NCBI RefSeq assembly: GCF_008086345.1
Contig: NZ_CP043006.1
Coordinates: 5,702,032 to 5,766,031 of the forward strand
Direction: 5' to 3'
DNA: 64,000 bases
From: Chitinophaga sp. XS-30
Lineage (GTDB): Bacteria > Bacteroidota > Bacteroidia > Chitinophagales > Chitinophagaceae
Shown: positions 16,961-26,922 of the stretch, piece after piece
How positions within the stretch are numbered: position 1 is the first letter of the stretch
Layout: the number at the start of each line of letters is the position of its first letter
Made by a program: the position numbers and the translations under genes
The notes under the pieces: model-generated
Told to the model about the DNA's origin: nothing
Seen by the model: only the letters and a program-made list of their open reading frames with translations
Databases searched by the model: none

Positions 16961-18445
16961 ATGAAATACATGGTTAAATGGGTGTGCTGCCTATGCACCC
17001 TCTATAGCAGCCTCAGCGCCCAAAGCATCAAGCCCGTAATCCCGGGCGATTTTGCGGACCCTTCCATCATCAGGAAAGGCGATCGATATTTTGCTGTTGG
17101 CACCTCCTCCGAATGGGCTCCTCATTTTCCGATTTTTACATCCGCCGACCTGAAGAACTGGAAACAAACCGGCTATCTGTTCAGCAAGGCGCCGGAATGG
17201 GCCTCAACATCTTTCTGGGCGCCAGAGTATTTTTATCATAACGATACGTACTTCATTTATTATACCGCGCGCCGCAAAACAGATAATGTATCCTGCATTG
17301 GCGTTGCTACATCCCGGCATCCCGATAAGGACTTTACGGACCATGGGATCATCATAGAACATGGCAAGGAAGCGATCGATGCCTTTGTTTTTAATGATAA
17401 CGGGCAGTTGTACATCACCTGGAAAGCCTATGGGCTGGATAAAAGGCCGATAGAACTGCTGGGGAGCAAGCTGTCGGCCAACGGCCTCAGGCTGGAGGGC
17501 GCTCCCTTCTCACTGATGAAAGATAGTACCGGTATGGGAATAGAAGGCCAAAGCATCCTTAAAAAAGACGACTACTACTATCTTTTCTATTCCGCCGGTA
17601 ATTGCTGCGGAAGGGAATGCAATTACAATGTGCGGATAGCCAGGTCTTCCTCCATACAGGGGCCGTATGTGAACTATGCCGGCAATCCGGCTCTCGGGGA
17701 AAACAAAACATGGAAATGCTCCGGCCATGGCACTTTTGTTACAGCGCCGGATGGTGCCTGCTATTACCTGTACCATGCTTATAACAAGTCTTCTACCGTA
17801 TTTACCGGCCGTCAGGGTATGTTGGCCCGATTAACATGGCCCGGTACAAACACCTGGCCGGTATTCCGGGAATTGTCAGGAGACGCGTATTCCGCCAATA
17901 TTAAAGATGATTTCAAAGAAAAAGTTCCGGCAAATCACTGGCAATGGGATTTCCGGAATTCCACGCCTGTTGTGCGGCAATCGAAAGGCAAGCTGTACCT
18001 GTCAGGCAGCATTCATCCCGGCAACATAACGGGTATGGTACTAACCGTTCGCCCCGCATCGCAGCATTATACAATGGAGGCAACTGTAGTGAATAAAAAC
18101 GATGCTTTGAAAGGCCTGGCAATATATGGCGACGCCAATGCGGCGATAGGGGTAGGCGTGTCAGGCGGGAATGTGGAATACTGGATAGTAAAGGACAACA
18201 AACGTACCCTGCTGGCATCGTTGCCCATAAGCAAAAAAGGAGCCGTGGAACTGAGAATGGAAGTGAGCGATCAGGTAGTCGCTTCCTTCAGGCAGGGGGC
18301 CGGGTGGCAGGTATTGACGCCAGCTACACCTGTGTCTATTGATTTTCTGCCTCCGTGGGACAGAAGCCCCAGGATGGGCCTTCACTTCAATGGCGCTGCC
18401 GGCGAAGAGGCCGTATTCAGCAGGTTTCAAGTCGTTTACCCGTAG
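16961..18445 (+). CDS. Secreted glycoside hydrolase family 43 enzyme
   Basis: I start at the ATG at 16961, which gives a signal peptide (MKYMVKWVCCLCTLYSSLSAQ); the frame extends 22 codons further upstream without need. The 494-residue enzyme has the GH43 five-bladed propeller: the general base Asp in GDFADPSII, the middle Asp in IDAFVFNDNGQLYITWK, and the catalytic acid Glu in GIEGQSILKKDDYYYLFYS. A C-terminal beta-sandwich (about 300-494) is of the type found in xylosidase/arabinanase members. Likely activity is on alpha-L-arabinofuranosides or beta-xylosides. It is not inside a SusCD locus here. Confidence 0.9.
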   Translation: MKYMVKWVCCLCTLYSSLSAQSIKPVIPGDFADPSIIRKGDRYFAVGTSSEWAPHFPIFTSADLKNWKQTGYLFSKAPEWASTSFWAPEYFYHNDTYFIYYTARRKTDNVSCIGVATSRHPDKDFTDHGIIIEHGKEAIDAFVFNDNGQLYITWKAYGLDKRPIELLGSKLSANGLRLEGAPFSLMKDSTGMGIEGQSILKKDDYYYLFYSAGNCCGRECNYNVRIARSSSIQGPYVNYAGNPALGENKTWKCSGHGTFVTAPDGACYYLYHAYNKSSTVFTGRQGMLARLTWPGTNTWPVFRELSGDAYSANIKDDFKEKVPANHWQWDFRNSTPVVRQSKGKLYLSGSIHPGNITGMVLTVRPASQHYTMEATVVNKNDALKGLAIYGDANAAIGVGVSGGNVEYWIVKDNKRTLLASLPISKKGAVELRMEVSDQVVASFRQGAGWQVLTPATPVSIDFLPPWDRSPRMGLHFNGAAGEEAVFSRFQVVYP

Positions 18446-18508
18446 CTATTCATGGAAATAACGCAAAATCCGCATTTTTCATTATCTTCTATTTGAAAAT
18501 CAACCATC

Positions 18509-19003
18509 ATGAAACAGATAACGCTCCTGCTCTGCGGCCTGCTCTTATGCAGCACCGCGGTTTTTGCCCAAACAGGCACCCAACCCCAACTCTATCATCC
18601 GGATGCAGATGCCCGGGCAGACATCCAGGCCGCAGTAAAGAAAGCTTCTGCTGCCGGCAAGCATGTATTCCTGCAAATGGGAGGGAATTGGTGCGGTTGG
18701 TGCATCGCCTTCGATAAACTGGTTAAATCCAACGATACGTTAAGGAACTACCTGGAACAAAACTATGAAGTCGTGCATGTGAACTACAGCCAGGAAAACA
18801 AAAACGAAGCTGTTTTTGCATCACTTGGGCATCCGGAGCGTTTCGGCTTCCCCGTATTTGTGATCCTTGATGGCAAGGGAGAGCGGATCCATACCCAGAA
18901 CTCAGCGTACCTGGAGGAGGGAAAGGGCCATAGCAGCAAAGCGGTGTTGCAGTTCTTCAAGCATTGGTCTCCCGCTGCCTTGAAGCCGCCGGCCGCTAAA
19001 TGA
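18509..19003 (+). CDS. Periplasmic thioredoxin-fold protein with CGWC active site
   Basis: The 164-residue protein has a signal peptide (1-20) and a thioredoxin fold with the redox pair Cys62-Gly-Trp-Cys65 in GGNWCGWCIAFDKL, followed by the cis-proline region FGFPVFVILDGKG. It is of the thioredoxin_7/DUF255-like type. Likely role: disulfide reduction or isomerisation in the envelope. It lies 63 bases after the GH43 gene on the same strand; no functional link is evident. Confidence 0.87.
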   Translation: MKQITLLLCGLLLCSTAVFAQTGTQPQLYHPDADARADIQAAVKKASAAGKHVFLQMGGNWCGWCIAFDKLVKSNDTLRNYLEQNYEVVHVNYSQENKNEAVFASLGHPERFGFPVFVILDGKGERIHTQNSAYLEEGKGHSSKAVLQFFKHWSPAALKPPAAK

Positions 19004-19083
19004 GAAGTCAGTTGCCTGATGCGACGGTACTAAAAGATCACCACCTTCCTGACCACCCGGAACCCGGCGCCCGAAAAGCGCCC

Positions 19084-19668
19084 TTATTTTTGCAAAGCCT
19101 GCTTGCGTATGCGGCTCAGTGTTTCCTTAGTAATACCCAGGTATGACGCGATGATATGCTGGGGGAAACGTTGCAGGAAATCGGGATGGCAATCAACAAA
19201 ATCACTATACCGTCCTTCGGCAGTAGCACTGATCGAGGAAGTTATCCTCCTTTGGTTCGCAATATTGTTCCGCTCGTCAAGCAACCGTGTCATCTCACTG
19301 AAGGCGGGGAGTTCATGCTGCAGTCTAACGGCATCCTCCCTTGATATGAGCAGCAGTTCACTGTCTTCCCAGGCATCGATACAATAAGCTGTCGGTGAGA
19401 GCATCACCCAGCTTTCACGATCGCCCACCCACCAGTTCTCTATCCCGAGGTGCACGACATGTTCTACTCCCTTGTCATCGACCTTGTATTGCCGCATGGC
19501 CCCCTTCACAATGAATGCAAAATGCTTGCATACTTCTCCTTCCTTCAAAAAATATTGCCTCCTTCTTATTTTCATCGGAGAGAAGGCATTTTTAAGCAAT
19601 TCAAGCTCGCTTTCTGAAACCGGTGACGAAGTATGCTCATTTAAATATTTAAATAATGTTTCATGCAT
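19084..19668 (-). CDS. Crp/Fnr-family transcriptional regulator
   Basis: The 194-residue protein has a cyclic-nucleotide-binding-like jelly roll (about 25-130, FLKEGEVCKHFAFIVKGAMRQY) and a C-terminal helix-turn-helix (IIASYLGITKETLSRIRKQ). The nucleotide-binding residues of Crp are not conserved and no Fnr cysteines are present, so the signal is unknown. This is the common short Bacteroidota subgroup. It is divergent from the isochorismatase-pirin operon with a 217-base gap, and may regulate it. Confidence 0.9.
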   Translation of the reverse strand: MHETLFKYLNEHTSSPVSESELELLKNAFSPMKIRRRQYFLKEGEVCKHFAFIVKGAMRQYKVDDKGVEHVVHLGIENWWVGDRESWVMLSPTAYCIDAWEDSELLLISREDAVRLQHELPAFSEMTRLLDERNNIANQRRITSSISATAEGRYSDFVDCHPDFLQRFPQHIIASYLGITKETLSRIRKQALQK

Positions 19669-19885
19669 CTTGCTGAATAATTGACAAGGTCCGGTATAAA
19701 GTTAATTTTTTTTACGGTCCCCTCAGGTAGTCCGACCGGATTAATCGCAGTCCTTCAGCATTCTCCCGGAAACCACCGCTCCGGTACGTTAACATTTATC
19801 AACGCTTTTTTTTATCATTTGTCATCGTTTTCAGCATCTGCTTTCCTGCAATTTTGCGCTTATTAATCATTCAAAATTCAACCCG

Positions 19886-20551
19886 ATGTCAAAGAAACCC
19901 AAAACAGGGCTTGAGGGCCTGCTTCGCCCGGAAGATAGTATCCTGGTGCTGATCGATCATCAGCCCTATCAGTTCACCAACCTTAACAGCCATGAACCCA
20001 CGATGATCATCAACAATGTTATCGGTCTTGCCAAAACGGCAAAGCTGTTCAAGGTGCCGACAATTCTTACCACCGTAATTGAAGAAAGAGGGGGTTATAT
20101 TATTAAAGGACTGCAGGATGTTTTTCCTGAACAGAAACCGATCAACCGCACGTTTATCAACACCTGGGAAGATGCCAATGTTACGGACATCGTGAAGAAA
20201 AGCGGCCGAAAGCAACTTGTCCTCGCTGCGCTTTACACAGAGATATGTCTTGCCATGCCCGCAATCCAGGCGCTCGGTGAGGGTTATGAGGTATTCATCG
20301 TTACCGATGCTTCGGGCGGTGTTACTGCGGAAGCGCATGATATGGCTGTTCGCCGTATGGTTCAGGCCGGAGCAGTTCCAATCAACTGGATGGCCGTGCT
20401 CGGCGAATGGCAACGCGACTGGGCACGCGAAGAAACGACTGCCGGCGTTGGTGAAATTGTGCTCGAGCATGGCGGTGCAAGTGCCGTCGCTCTTGCATGG
20501 GAACTTCAACTTCTTGCTACGCCTCCTCCAACTGCTTCGACAGGACATTGA
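19886..20551 (+). CDS. Isochorismatase-family cysteine hydrolase
   Basis: The 221-residue protein carries the family triad pattern: Asp24 in LVLIDHQ, and Cys121 in LYTEICLAMPAIQALGEG with the usual non-proline residue before it. It resembles the YcaC-like subgroup, which is not involved in siderophores; substrates are often unknown amides. It is followed 37 bases later by a pirin gene in the same operon, a pairing associated with oxidative or electrophile stress. It is divergent from a Crp/Fnr regulator. Confidence 0.88.
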   Translation: MSKKPKTGLEGLLRPEDSILVLIDHQPYQFTNLNSHEPTMIINNVIGLAKTAKLFKVPTILTTVIEERGGYIIKGLQDVFPEQKPINRTFINTWEDANVTDIVKKSGRKQLVLAALYTEICLAMPAIQALGEGYEVFIVTDASGGVTAEAHDMAVRRMVQAGAVPINWMAVLGEWQRDWAREETTAGVGEIVLEHGGASAVALAWELQLLATPPPTASTGH

Positions 20552-20588
20552 TAAACCTTACTTTGTGATCTCATCAAATACCAGGCAC

Positions 20589-21467
20589 ATGAAAAAGAAA
20601 ACCAGTTTTTCCACAAAAGGGCAAAGGGCCGATATCGGCGACATGATTATTTACCGCATCCTGGCAAACAGGTATGCGGACGCAGTCGGTCCTTTTGTAT
20701 TCCTGGACCATATTGCACCCAAAATTCAACACGCCATAAATACCGGCGGCACAGGTCCGCATCCACACAGGGGCATAGCCACGCTAAGCTATATCATCAA
20801 TGGTGAAGACGAACATTTTGACAGTGCCGGCAACCATGCCAAGGTACATTCCGGTGGCGTGCAGTGGATGAAAGCGGGTAACGGGATCATTCACGACGAA
20901 ACATTGAATTACGATTCGAAAACGGATAGCAAGCTGACCCATGCCTTCCAGTTCTGGATAAACCTTCCGGCAAAGATAAAGGCCGAGAAGCCCGAATATC
21001 TGGCCATTGAAGGAAAAGATGTGCCACGTAAAACATTGAACGGACAAAGCGGCTGGATAAAGGTCATTGCAGGGGACTATGAAGACCTGCGTTCTCCAAT
21101 CCCCAATTACTCCGGGCAATTTCTATATCATATCCATCTGGAAGCGGGGGCCGCTTTTTCCATAGATATAGCGGATAAGACAGAGGTAGCCGCTTTTTTG
21201 CCTACCCAGGCTGCCACCCTTAACGATGCGGTATTTGAAGCCGGCGAATTTGTAGAGTTTGACAGAAATGCCGGGGAGATAGAGATCAGCAACAGCTTGC
21301 AGGAGGCAGTAGATGTGATCCTGTTTGGAGGAGAGCCTTATACAGAACCTATTATTGCAGAGGGGCCTTTTGTGATGAACAGCCACCTTGAAATTGCCGA
21401 TGCCTATCGGGACTTTCATGCGGGGAAATATGGGAAAATAATTTATCCGGGCAATGAAGCACCTTAG
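20589..21467 (+). CDS. Pirin-family cupin protein
   Basis: The true start is the ATG at 20589 (MKKKTSFSTKGQRADIGDM); the frame extends further upstream only through the isochorismatase gene. The 292-residue bicupin has the pirin metal-binding signature GPHPHRGIATLSY and GIIHDE. Some pirins act as quercetin dioxygenases, others as redox-sensing regulators, so the function cannot be fixed. It is the second gene of the operon with the isochorismatase-like hydrolase. Confidence 0.9.
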   Translation: MKKKTSFSTKGQRADIGDMIIYRILANRYADAVGPFVFLDHIAPKIQHAINTGGTGPHPHRGIATLSYIINGEDEHFDSAGNHAKVHSGGVQWMKAGNGIIHDETLNYDSKTDSKLTHAFQFWINLPAKIKAEKPEYLAIEGKDVPRKTLNGQSGWIKVIAGDYEDLRSPIPNYSGQFLYHIHLEAGAAFSIDIADKTEVAAFLPTQAATLNDAVFEAGEFVEFDRNAGEIEISNSLQEAVDVILFGGEPYTEPIIAEGPFVMNSHLEIADAYRDFHAGKYGKIIYPGNEAP

Positions 21468-21526
21468 ATGAAATATAAAAAGCAGGATCGCGGGCGATGT
21501 TACCTTATTAACAATCACAACTTTGT

Positions 21527-23617
21527 CTATTGTACAATGACGGTGCTCCCGGCTTTATCACCCTTGGGCAAGACCACATCTATAATACGTTCATTCAACT
21601 TTAATTGCAGTGAGCTTAATTTTTGAGTTGGGTCTGCTACCGCTATGGCAGCAGCATCTGCACCATTCGCTTTGACCATTACAATGCAAGGCGCTGTAGC
21701 CGCCAGTGTCAGCTTGTCATTGATCTTTACAGATCCTGCTTTGTAAAAAACAATGCCTGTTCTTTGCAGGTCACTTTGTTGCACGGCCAGAAGTTCTGCG
21801 GTATTTGCAAGGATTTTCACAGGCGTTTTTTTACTATACGCGGCTGCAGACCCGGCATCTATTGCAGGAACTACAATCCATGCATAGCCGGCATTTTGTG
21901 GTTGTACGCCATGATCCAGCCAAAGGGCAAATACATTCTTCCGCACAGTTTCCGTTGTAGCCGATGCCTGGTGGTTGATCTGCCGCCAGTTACCGATCGC
22001 CTCCCTGTTGATGATGTTGAGGCTGGCAGGTTGTGGGAAGATATATGCTACGCTGTCGTGGTAGACCCAGGACACGCCCGGCAGTTTGTGGTCACCTGTT
22101 TTCAATGTACTGCTTTTGTTATTCGCCCCTACGATCACCTGCTTGTTCAACAAACATTGATTCATGGTTGTGAACACAGGCAGAGCAGTGTCTGCATGGA
22201 TACCTGCACCCAGGCACACTATTTCATTATCAAAGAAGAACCATGATTTACGTGCTTTGAGCGGATCATGCACACTGGCAAAATCAAACGCCGCCACACC
22301 ATATACACCATCGCTTACACCACCGGCGAAATCCGTCAGTCCTTTTTTAGCCAGCTGCTTCCAATGCGGCACATCTTCCTTTTGGAGGATGGTAGTGCCA
22401 GGGATCTTCTGCCAGTCCCATACGGGGAAGATGTTGAAATACTCCTGTCCAGTCCGTGAAATGAAAAGGGAGCCATCGCCGTAGTGATGGTTCCTGATCC
22501 CTTCTTCGTTGTGCGGTTGTTCCATATTATTGGCACGTGCAGAGTGCATCCGTACAGATGCGAAGTAATCGGGACGCTGATGGCTATAATAATGCGAGTA
22601 CCAGAAATAGCGGTCGCGTGTGCGGTTATATTTCATTTCCCCCTTGCGGACACGGAGGATAGTATTCAGCTCTTCAGACCGGTAGCTGGTAGCGGTCAGC
22701 AGGTTTTGCGGCAGGCTGATGTCTGCATTTCCTAGTGCATTTCGCCGGCTGATATCCCGGTTCATAGCGCCGGGGTCACGATATGTAGCATAGATGAGCG
22801 ACTGGCAAATGCCATCCAGGTAATAATCAACGATCAGTTTCATCGCTGCTTCGGGAAAAGAGAACTGCGTACCCTGGATCCTTGCAGCCCAATAGGCAAA
22901 AGAACCGGCAAAGTTGCTGCCATAGGTAAGGATGGAGGTCACATTATCTGTACGATGGTGAAAGCTCAGATCGGGTTTGATCCCTCTGTCCGTAGTGATC
23001 TTGACTTCTGCGGCCATTACCCTGATGACCCGTTGCAGGGTATCCCGATTGTTGGTGAATAATGCCTGTTTTCCCAACATGCCGGCAATCGGCATAAGAT
23101 CGCCACCTGGACGGGCGCCAAAGGTTTCGAGGTTTGCCCTGCGGGCGATCTTCAATCCTTCCACCCGTTGCTTCGCCGTGAGGCTGCTGTCCATTACCAG
23201 TAAAGTATTGATCATCAGGTTTGGTGTACCCATTTCATTCCACCACCAGTTGTCACCCCTGAAATCATTTGCCAGCCAGAAATCAAGCGCTGCCGAGAAC
23301 GTCTTTTTTACGGCAGGGTCTCCAAAGAACGGAGAGCCGGGCTTTTTATAAGCCCTGGCCAGCGATAGCATGTTCTCCAGATGGTCTTTATGTTGAAAGC
23401 CTGTGCGGGAAACATCTTTGTAGTTGATACCCGGCCAGGAGCCATCAGGCTGAACGGTTTTTACCAGTTGTGTGATGGCGGTCTGGTTTACGGAAGGTTC
23501 CAGCAGATCGCCCACCACCCGTTTTTTGATGACGGTTATATCTTGGGCCAGGCTGGTGGAGATAGATACCAATACGAGTAGCGCCATTGCGAATAAAGAA
23601 ATGAGTCTTTGATGCAT
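21527..23617 (-). CDS. Polysaccharide lyase family 8 (chondroitin/hyaluronate lyase-like)
   Basis: I start at 23617 (MHQRLISLF, clean signal peptide ending SLAQ); an ATG eight codons upstream is possible. The 696-residue protein has an N-terminal alpha/alpha toroid with NWWWNEMGTPN, then SFHHRTDNVTSILTYGSNFA and RDISRRNALG. These match the catalytic Asn, His/Tyr and Arg of chondroitin AC lyase. Beta-sandwich domains follow. PL8 enzymes cleave uronic-acid polysaccharides (chondroitin, hyaluronan, xanthan) by beta-elimination. It is not in a SusCD locus. Length is typical. Confidence 0.88.
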   Translation of the reverse strand: MHQRLISLFAMALLVLVSISTSLAQDITVIKKRVVGDLLEPSVNQTAITQLVKTVQPDGSWPGINYKDVSRTGFQHKDHLENMLSLARAYKKPGSPFFGDPAVKKTFSAALDFWLANDFRGDNWWWNEMGTPNLMINTLLVMDSSLTAKQRVEGLKIARRANLETFGARPGGDLMPIAGMLGKQALFTNNRDTLQRVIRVMAAEVKITTDRGIKPDLSFHHRTDNVTSILTYGSNFAGSFAYWAARIQGTQFSFPEAAMKLIVDYYLDGICQSLIYATYRDPGAMNRDISRRNALGNADISLPQNLLTATSYRSEELNTILRVRKGEMKYNRTRDRYFWYSHYYSHQRPDYFASVRMHSARANNMEQPHNEEGIRNHHYGDGSLFISRTGQEYFNIFPVWDWQKIPGTTILQKEDVPHWKQLAKKGLTDFAGGVSDGVYGVAAFDFASVHDPLKARKSWFFFDNEIVCLGAGIHADTALPVFTTMNQCLLNKQVIVGANNKSSTLKTGDHKLPGVSWVYHDSVAYIFPQPASLNIINREAIGNWRQINHQASATTETVRKNVFALWLDHGVQPQNAGYAWIVVPAIDAGSAAAYSKKTPVKILANTAELLAVQQSDLQRTGIVFYKAGSVKINDKLTLAATAPCIVMVKANGADAAAIAVADPTQKLSSLQLKLNERIIDVVLPKGDKAGSTVIVQ

Positions 23618-23748
23618 GTAACGTGGAATTATGTCATCCAAAATACTATTTCTTTATCTAAGGAGCAATGGTTTGGGGAGGGTGATCGATGTGTTATTAC
23701 CCAATCGGGGTTCCTGCATTGTCATTCATCGATTAGCCGTGCTTACTT

Positions 23749-24960
23749 TCATAGGTCAAATGTTGCCCTTACCAACAATTCAACGATATCCTTCTTATCA
23801 TCCATAAATTTATTGCTGAGGAATAATCCCCCCAAACCTGTAGCAGGATTAAAAAAAAGATAAGCGCTTACACCTGGATCATCACCATCAAGTCCGATAG
23901 TTCCGTTGCTATATAAATTCCAAAAAACACCTTTGTTCCTGTTCTTAAAATTGAGACCTTCAGGCGCATCGGCTTCGGTAAACATTGGAGAAAACATCTG
24001 TTTAAATGACGCATTGCTTAATAAGGATACGTCGCCGTTATACCCTTTTATTACTGCCATCAGATATTTGCTCAAATCATTACAGGAAGTTCTCAATCCA
24101 CCATCAGGGTAAGTCAACAAGGAATATAAAGGAAAATCTTTATCCCGGTTGTAATATAACCGTGCATGACTTTTAAGTTGTGCAGCATCTATAAACCAGC
24201 CGGAGTTATTCATTTTGAGCGGCTCAAGTATATATTGCGTAGTGAATTTATCGTAGGAGGTACCTGATTTAATTTCTATCAGATGAGCGGCCAATGCAGA
24301 CCCCAGGTTGCTATAAGCATACGTTTTTCCCGCTTTATCAGGACTGAAATTTTTTCTGCTGTAGTATTTTCCCTCTTTGCAGAGGTAATTGTAAAAAAAA
24401 TCTTTCATGTTGGCGTCTTTAATTTTTTCCTGATAGCCTTTTGTACCTATCCATCCCATCAACTCCTTGTCATACGACCTCAAGGCAGGGTAAAATTTAT
24501 AGCTATTGGGATAAATGCTATCATTATCAATAATGCCCGATGTATGATTTGTCAGTTCCCTTATGGTTATAATATCGTCTGGGTGGTTCGGGTTAATAAC
24601 TTTAAACGGCAGGATGTCATTAATATTTGTTTCCAGCGTAAAATACTCAAGTTCAATTGCCTTCATTATAGCAATGCCGATGAGGCTTTTGCTGACCGAT
24701 CCAATATTCTGAATGGTATTTGCATTGTATGGTATACCATTTTTGATATCAGCAAACCCAAAGTTTTTTTGGTAAACAATGCCATTAGCATTCACCAGTG
24801 CTACTGATAGTCCGTATAAGCTATCCCGGATAAATGCACTATTCAGTTCTGCAGTAAGGGTATCGAGCTTACTTTGCGCGATACATGTATTAAATGTAAG
24901 TTGCAAGCCAAGACAAATAATAAGCATATTGCCAAATGCTTTTTTTACAAGATGTGCCAT
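23749..24960 (-). CDS. Secreted serine hydrolase, beta-lactamase (class C) fold
   Basis: The ATG at 24960 (MAHLVKK) is preferred over a TTG three codons upstream. The 403-residue protein has a signal peptide ending near CIAQSK, the SxxK motif SVSK (Ser/Lys catalytic pair) and YAYSN as the YxN motif. Members are esterases, D-aminopeptidases or PBP4-like enzymes; resistance to beta-lactams is not implied. The gene and the AraC gene next to it are visibly AT-richer than neighbours. They are adjacent on the same strand with a gap of about 70 bases. Confidence 0.87.
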   Translation of the reverse strand: MAHLVKKAFGNMLIICLGLQLTFNTCIAQSKLDTLTAELNSAFIRDSLYGLSVALVNANGIVYQKNFGFADIKNGIPYNANTIQNIGSVSKSLIGIAIMKAIELEYFTLETNINDILPFKVINPNHPDDIITIRELTNHTSGIIDNDSIYPNSYKFYPALRSYDKELMGWIGTKGYQEKIKDANMKDFFYNYLCKEGKYYSRKNFSPDKAGKTYAYSNLGSALAAHLIEIKSGTSYDKFTTQYILEPLKMNNSGWFIDAAQLKSHARLYYNRDKDFPLYSLLTYPDGGLRTSCNDLSKYLMAVIKGYNGDVSLLSNASFKQMFSPMFTEADAPEGLNFKNRNKGVFWNLYSNGTIGLDGDDPGVSAYLFFNPATGLGGLFLSNKFMDDKKDIVELLVRATFDL

Positions 24961-25030
24961 TGAAAACAATTAATAGTTGCAAAACTAAACCAATTCAACC
25001 CGTTAAAATTGTAAAAAAGCGAACGGGCAA

Positions 25031-25840
25031 TCAGTCATTGAATGGCAAGATATAGTCTTCTACTTCAAATTTTCCCGGCAAACTATCCATAATACCAGTG
25101 TATATCTTGATGAAATGCGATTGGTCAAAATAACCGAATTCCAGGGCGAGTTGCGTTAAAGAAAACTTGTTGTTTTGACGCTTTAATGCATCTACAACAT
25201 TGCGTAACCGCAAAATAGAATACATTTCTTTTGGTGAGAGTCCTATGGCAAGGCTGAATTTTTTCTCGATATACCTTTTTGAGTAGCCGGCATCAGCAGC
25301 TATATCAGAAATCTTTAAAGGTGTTGCTGGTAAGCTAGCCGTAAATGCACTGATAACATTTCTTATAAAGCAAGAGTCGTTCGTTTCATAAAGATAATTC
25401 TCCAATTCACAATAGATCCTTTGGATCAGTAAATGCTCATCTGAACTATCTATACTGCTAAAAGCTTTATGCAGTTTTTTATTTACAAGGTCAAGTTCTG
25501 CAAATTTGTCCGTCAACTCATGTAGAGGAAGTTTGGTAATCAATGTTGGCGCCCAGGGGCTTAGTTGCGCCATAATAGCTTTGGAACGGGGCCTGACCGT
25601 AATTTTCAGACGTTTGGTTATCTGGCCAACAAGGTATATACCACTTTTAATATTTGTAGCGCTATTCCCTCTTTCTAAAATCAATCCTTCCCCATCAATA
25701 AAAGCAAGCGTGAAACAACCGTTAGGCAACGCATATCTTGCATCGCTGTATAAAACGCCGTTTGAGTGATCAAGTATCCAAAATTTATGGATGTAATTCT
25801 TAATCCTGTCTGGCGTTGTTATTTCCTTGTAGTTAAACAT
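25031..25840 (-). CDS. AraC-family transcriptional regulator
   Basis: The 269-residue protein has an N-terminal sensing domain with the pattern LPNGCFTLAFI and YLVGQITKRLKITVRP, seen in Bacteroidota AraC proteins (DUF6597-like). The C-terminal double helix-turn-helix (about 170-260) contains ISDIAADAGYSKRYIEKKF and LTQLALEFGYFDQSHFIKIY. It is upstream of the serine hydrolase on the same strand and shares its lower GC, suggesting the two were acquired together. Confidence 0.9.
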   Translation of the reverse strand: MFNYKEITTPDRIKNYIHKFWILDHSNGVLYSDARYALPNGCFTLAFIDGEGLILERGNSATNIKSGIYLVGQITKRLKITVRPRSKAIMAQLSPWAPTLITKLPLHELTDKFAELDLVNKKLHKAFSSIDSSDEHLLIQRIYCELENYLYETNDSCFIRNVISAFTASLPATPLKISDIAADAGYSKRYIEKKFSLAIGLSPKEMYSILRLRNVVDALKRQNNKFSLTQLALEFGYFDQSHFIKIYTGIMDSLPGKFEVEDYILPFND

Positions 25841-26109
25841 TGCATCTTGGTGGGCTGATCAAAACAAACAGCGCGTGTACTGTACGGATCCGTAATAAAT
25901 GAAACGGCAGCTACAATGTACATGAAAAAACTTAAAACGATTCATTGGACAAAAGAAGTTGCCTGCCATGTAACTTAGGATCAAGCTGAAAAGCGGGAAA
26001 TTATCCAATATCGCTGCGTTGCCTTTATACGCCATTGACAATCATCAACTTCCCTATCTGGTTTTCTTCAAAAAGTGTTATATTTATATATTAACAAATA
26101 CCGTATCCA
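25841..26109. other. Intergenic region between divergent genes
   Basis: About 270 AT-rich bases between the AraC gene (minus) and the gene at 26110 (plus). I see no confident gene, hairpin or repeat; promoters for both neighbours are expected here. Confidence 0.4.
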
Positions 26110-26895
26110 ATGGCAAAACAAACCTCCTTCTTTACCTTCACGGGTAAGGCCGGCAATATGATCGGCTATTACCGGGACGGTAAACACTACTTCCGCAGCA
26201 TGCCGGAAACCGTCCGGCAGACGACTGCCACCCGCCGTGCCGCGCAGCGCTTCGGCGCCGCCAGCAGCAAAGGCCGCCTGATCCGCAGCGCATTCGCCAG
26301 TGAACTGGATGTTCGCTGCGATGGCGGGCATATCAACCGCCTCAACAAGACCATCATCAAAGGCGGTATCGGCAACACCGGCGCCATCGCAGGCTTTCGC
26401 TTCAACCAGCACACGGGAACAGACCGTTTCTTTACCGTAGCACCAACGTTCTCTGAGGACGGGATACTGCATATTCCTCCGCAAGCGCTGCCGCAGTTCA
26501 GGGGCATCGCCACGCTGGAGGTAAAAGTGATCGCCACCCGTATTCATTTCGGGGAACGCCGGGTAACGGGTACGGAAACCGCTATGATCGTGCTGGATAC
26601 CCGCGAAGCATTTGCAGGCGCGGCGCTGAACGTGGATGTGCCCGGCAAGGGAACGCTGATGATAACTCTGCAGGTAAGAGGCATGTGCAGCAGCAGGGCT
26701 TCTTTTAACCGGAAATACCTCGCCGCCGATATTATTTCCGTGCAGGAGCCGCAGACCAGGCAGGTCTTCCACAAACCCGGATACCAGCAAGCGGGGATAT
26801 TACAGCAGCGGCAGGCAGTATCAGCACATCAGCAGAAAATGGCGGCAGCCTTCGCATACACTTCCCCAACCCCGCTAGTCATCCAGCGGGAATAG
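26110..26895 (+). CDS. Bacteroidota protein of unknown function, DUF6266-like
   Basis: The 261-residue protein has no signal peptide. Its N-terminus, FTGKAGNMIGYYRDGKHYFRSMP, resembles the GKxGNxxGY opening of a protein family (DUF6266-like) that occurs in Bacteroidetes; this match is by memory. A Gln/Ala-rich basic C-terminus follows (QQRQAVSAHQQKMAAAFAY). Function is unknown. It is flanked by unrelated genes. Confidence 0.65.
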   Translation: MAKQTSFFTFTGKAGNMIGYYRDGKHYFRSMPETVRQTTATRRAAQRFGAASSKGRLIRSAFASELDVRCDGGHINRLNKTIIKGGIGNTGAIAGFRFNQHTGTDRFFTVAPTFSEDGILHIPPQALPQFRGIATLEVKVIATRIHFGERRVTGTETAMIVLDTREAFAGAALNVDVPGKGTLMITLQVRGMCSSRASFNRKYLAADIISVQEPQTRQVFHKPGYQQAGILQQRQAVSAHQQKMAAAFAYTSPTPLVIQRE

Positions 26896-26922
26896 GCCAT
26901 TCCCCGCCAGAGGATACATTTG

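Noticed and set aside
23699-23712. CCCAATCGGGG near the PL8 gene as a fourth response-regulator site
   Set aside because: Spacer is shorter than in the three CCCC-N6-GGGG sites and one arm has only three C, so the match is too weak.
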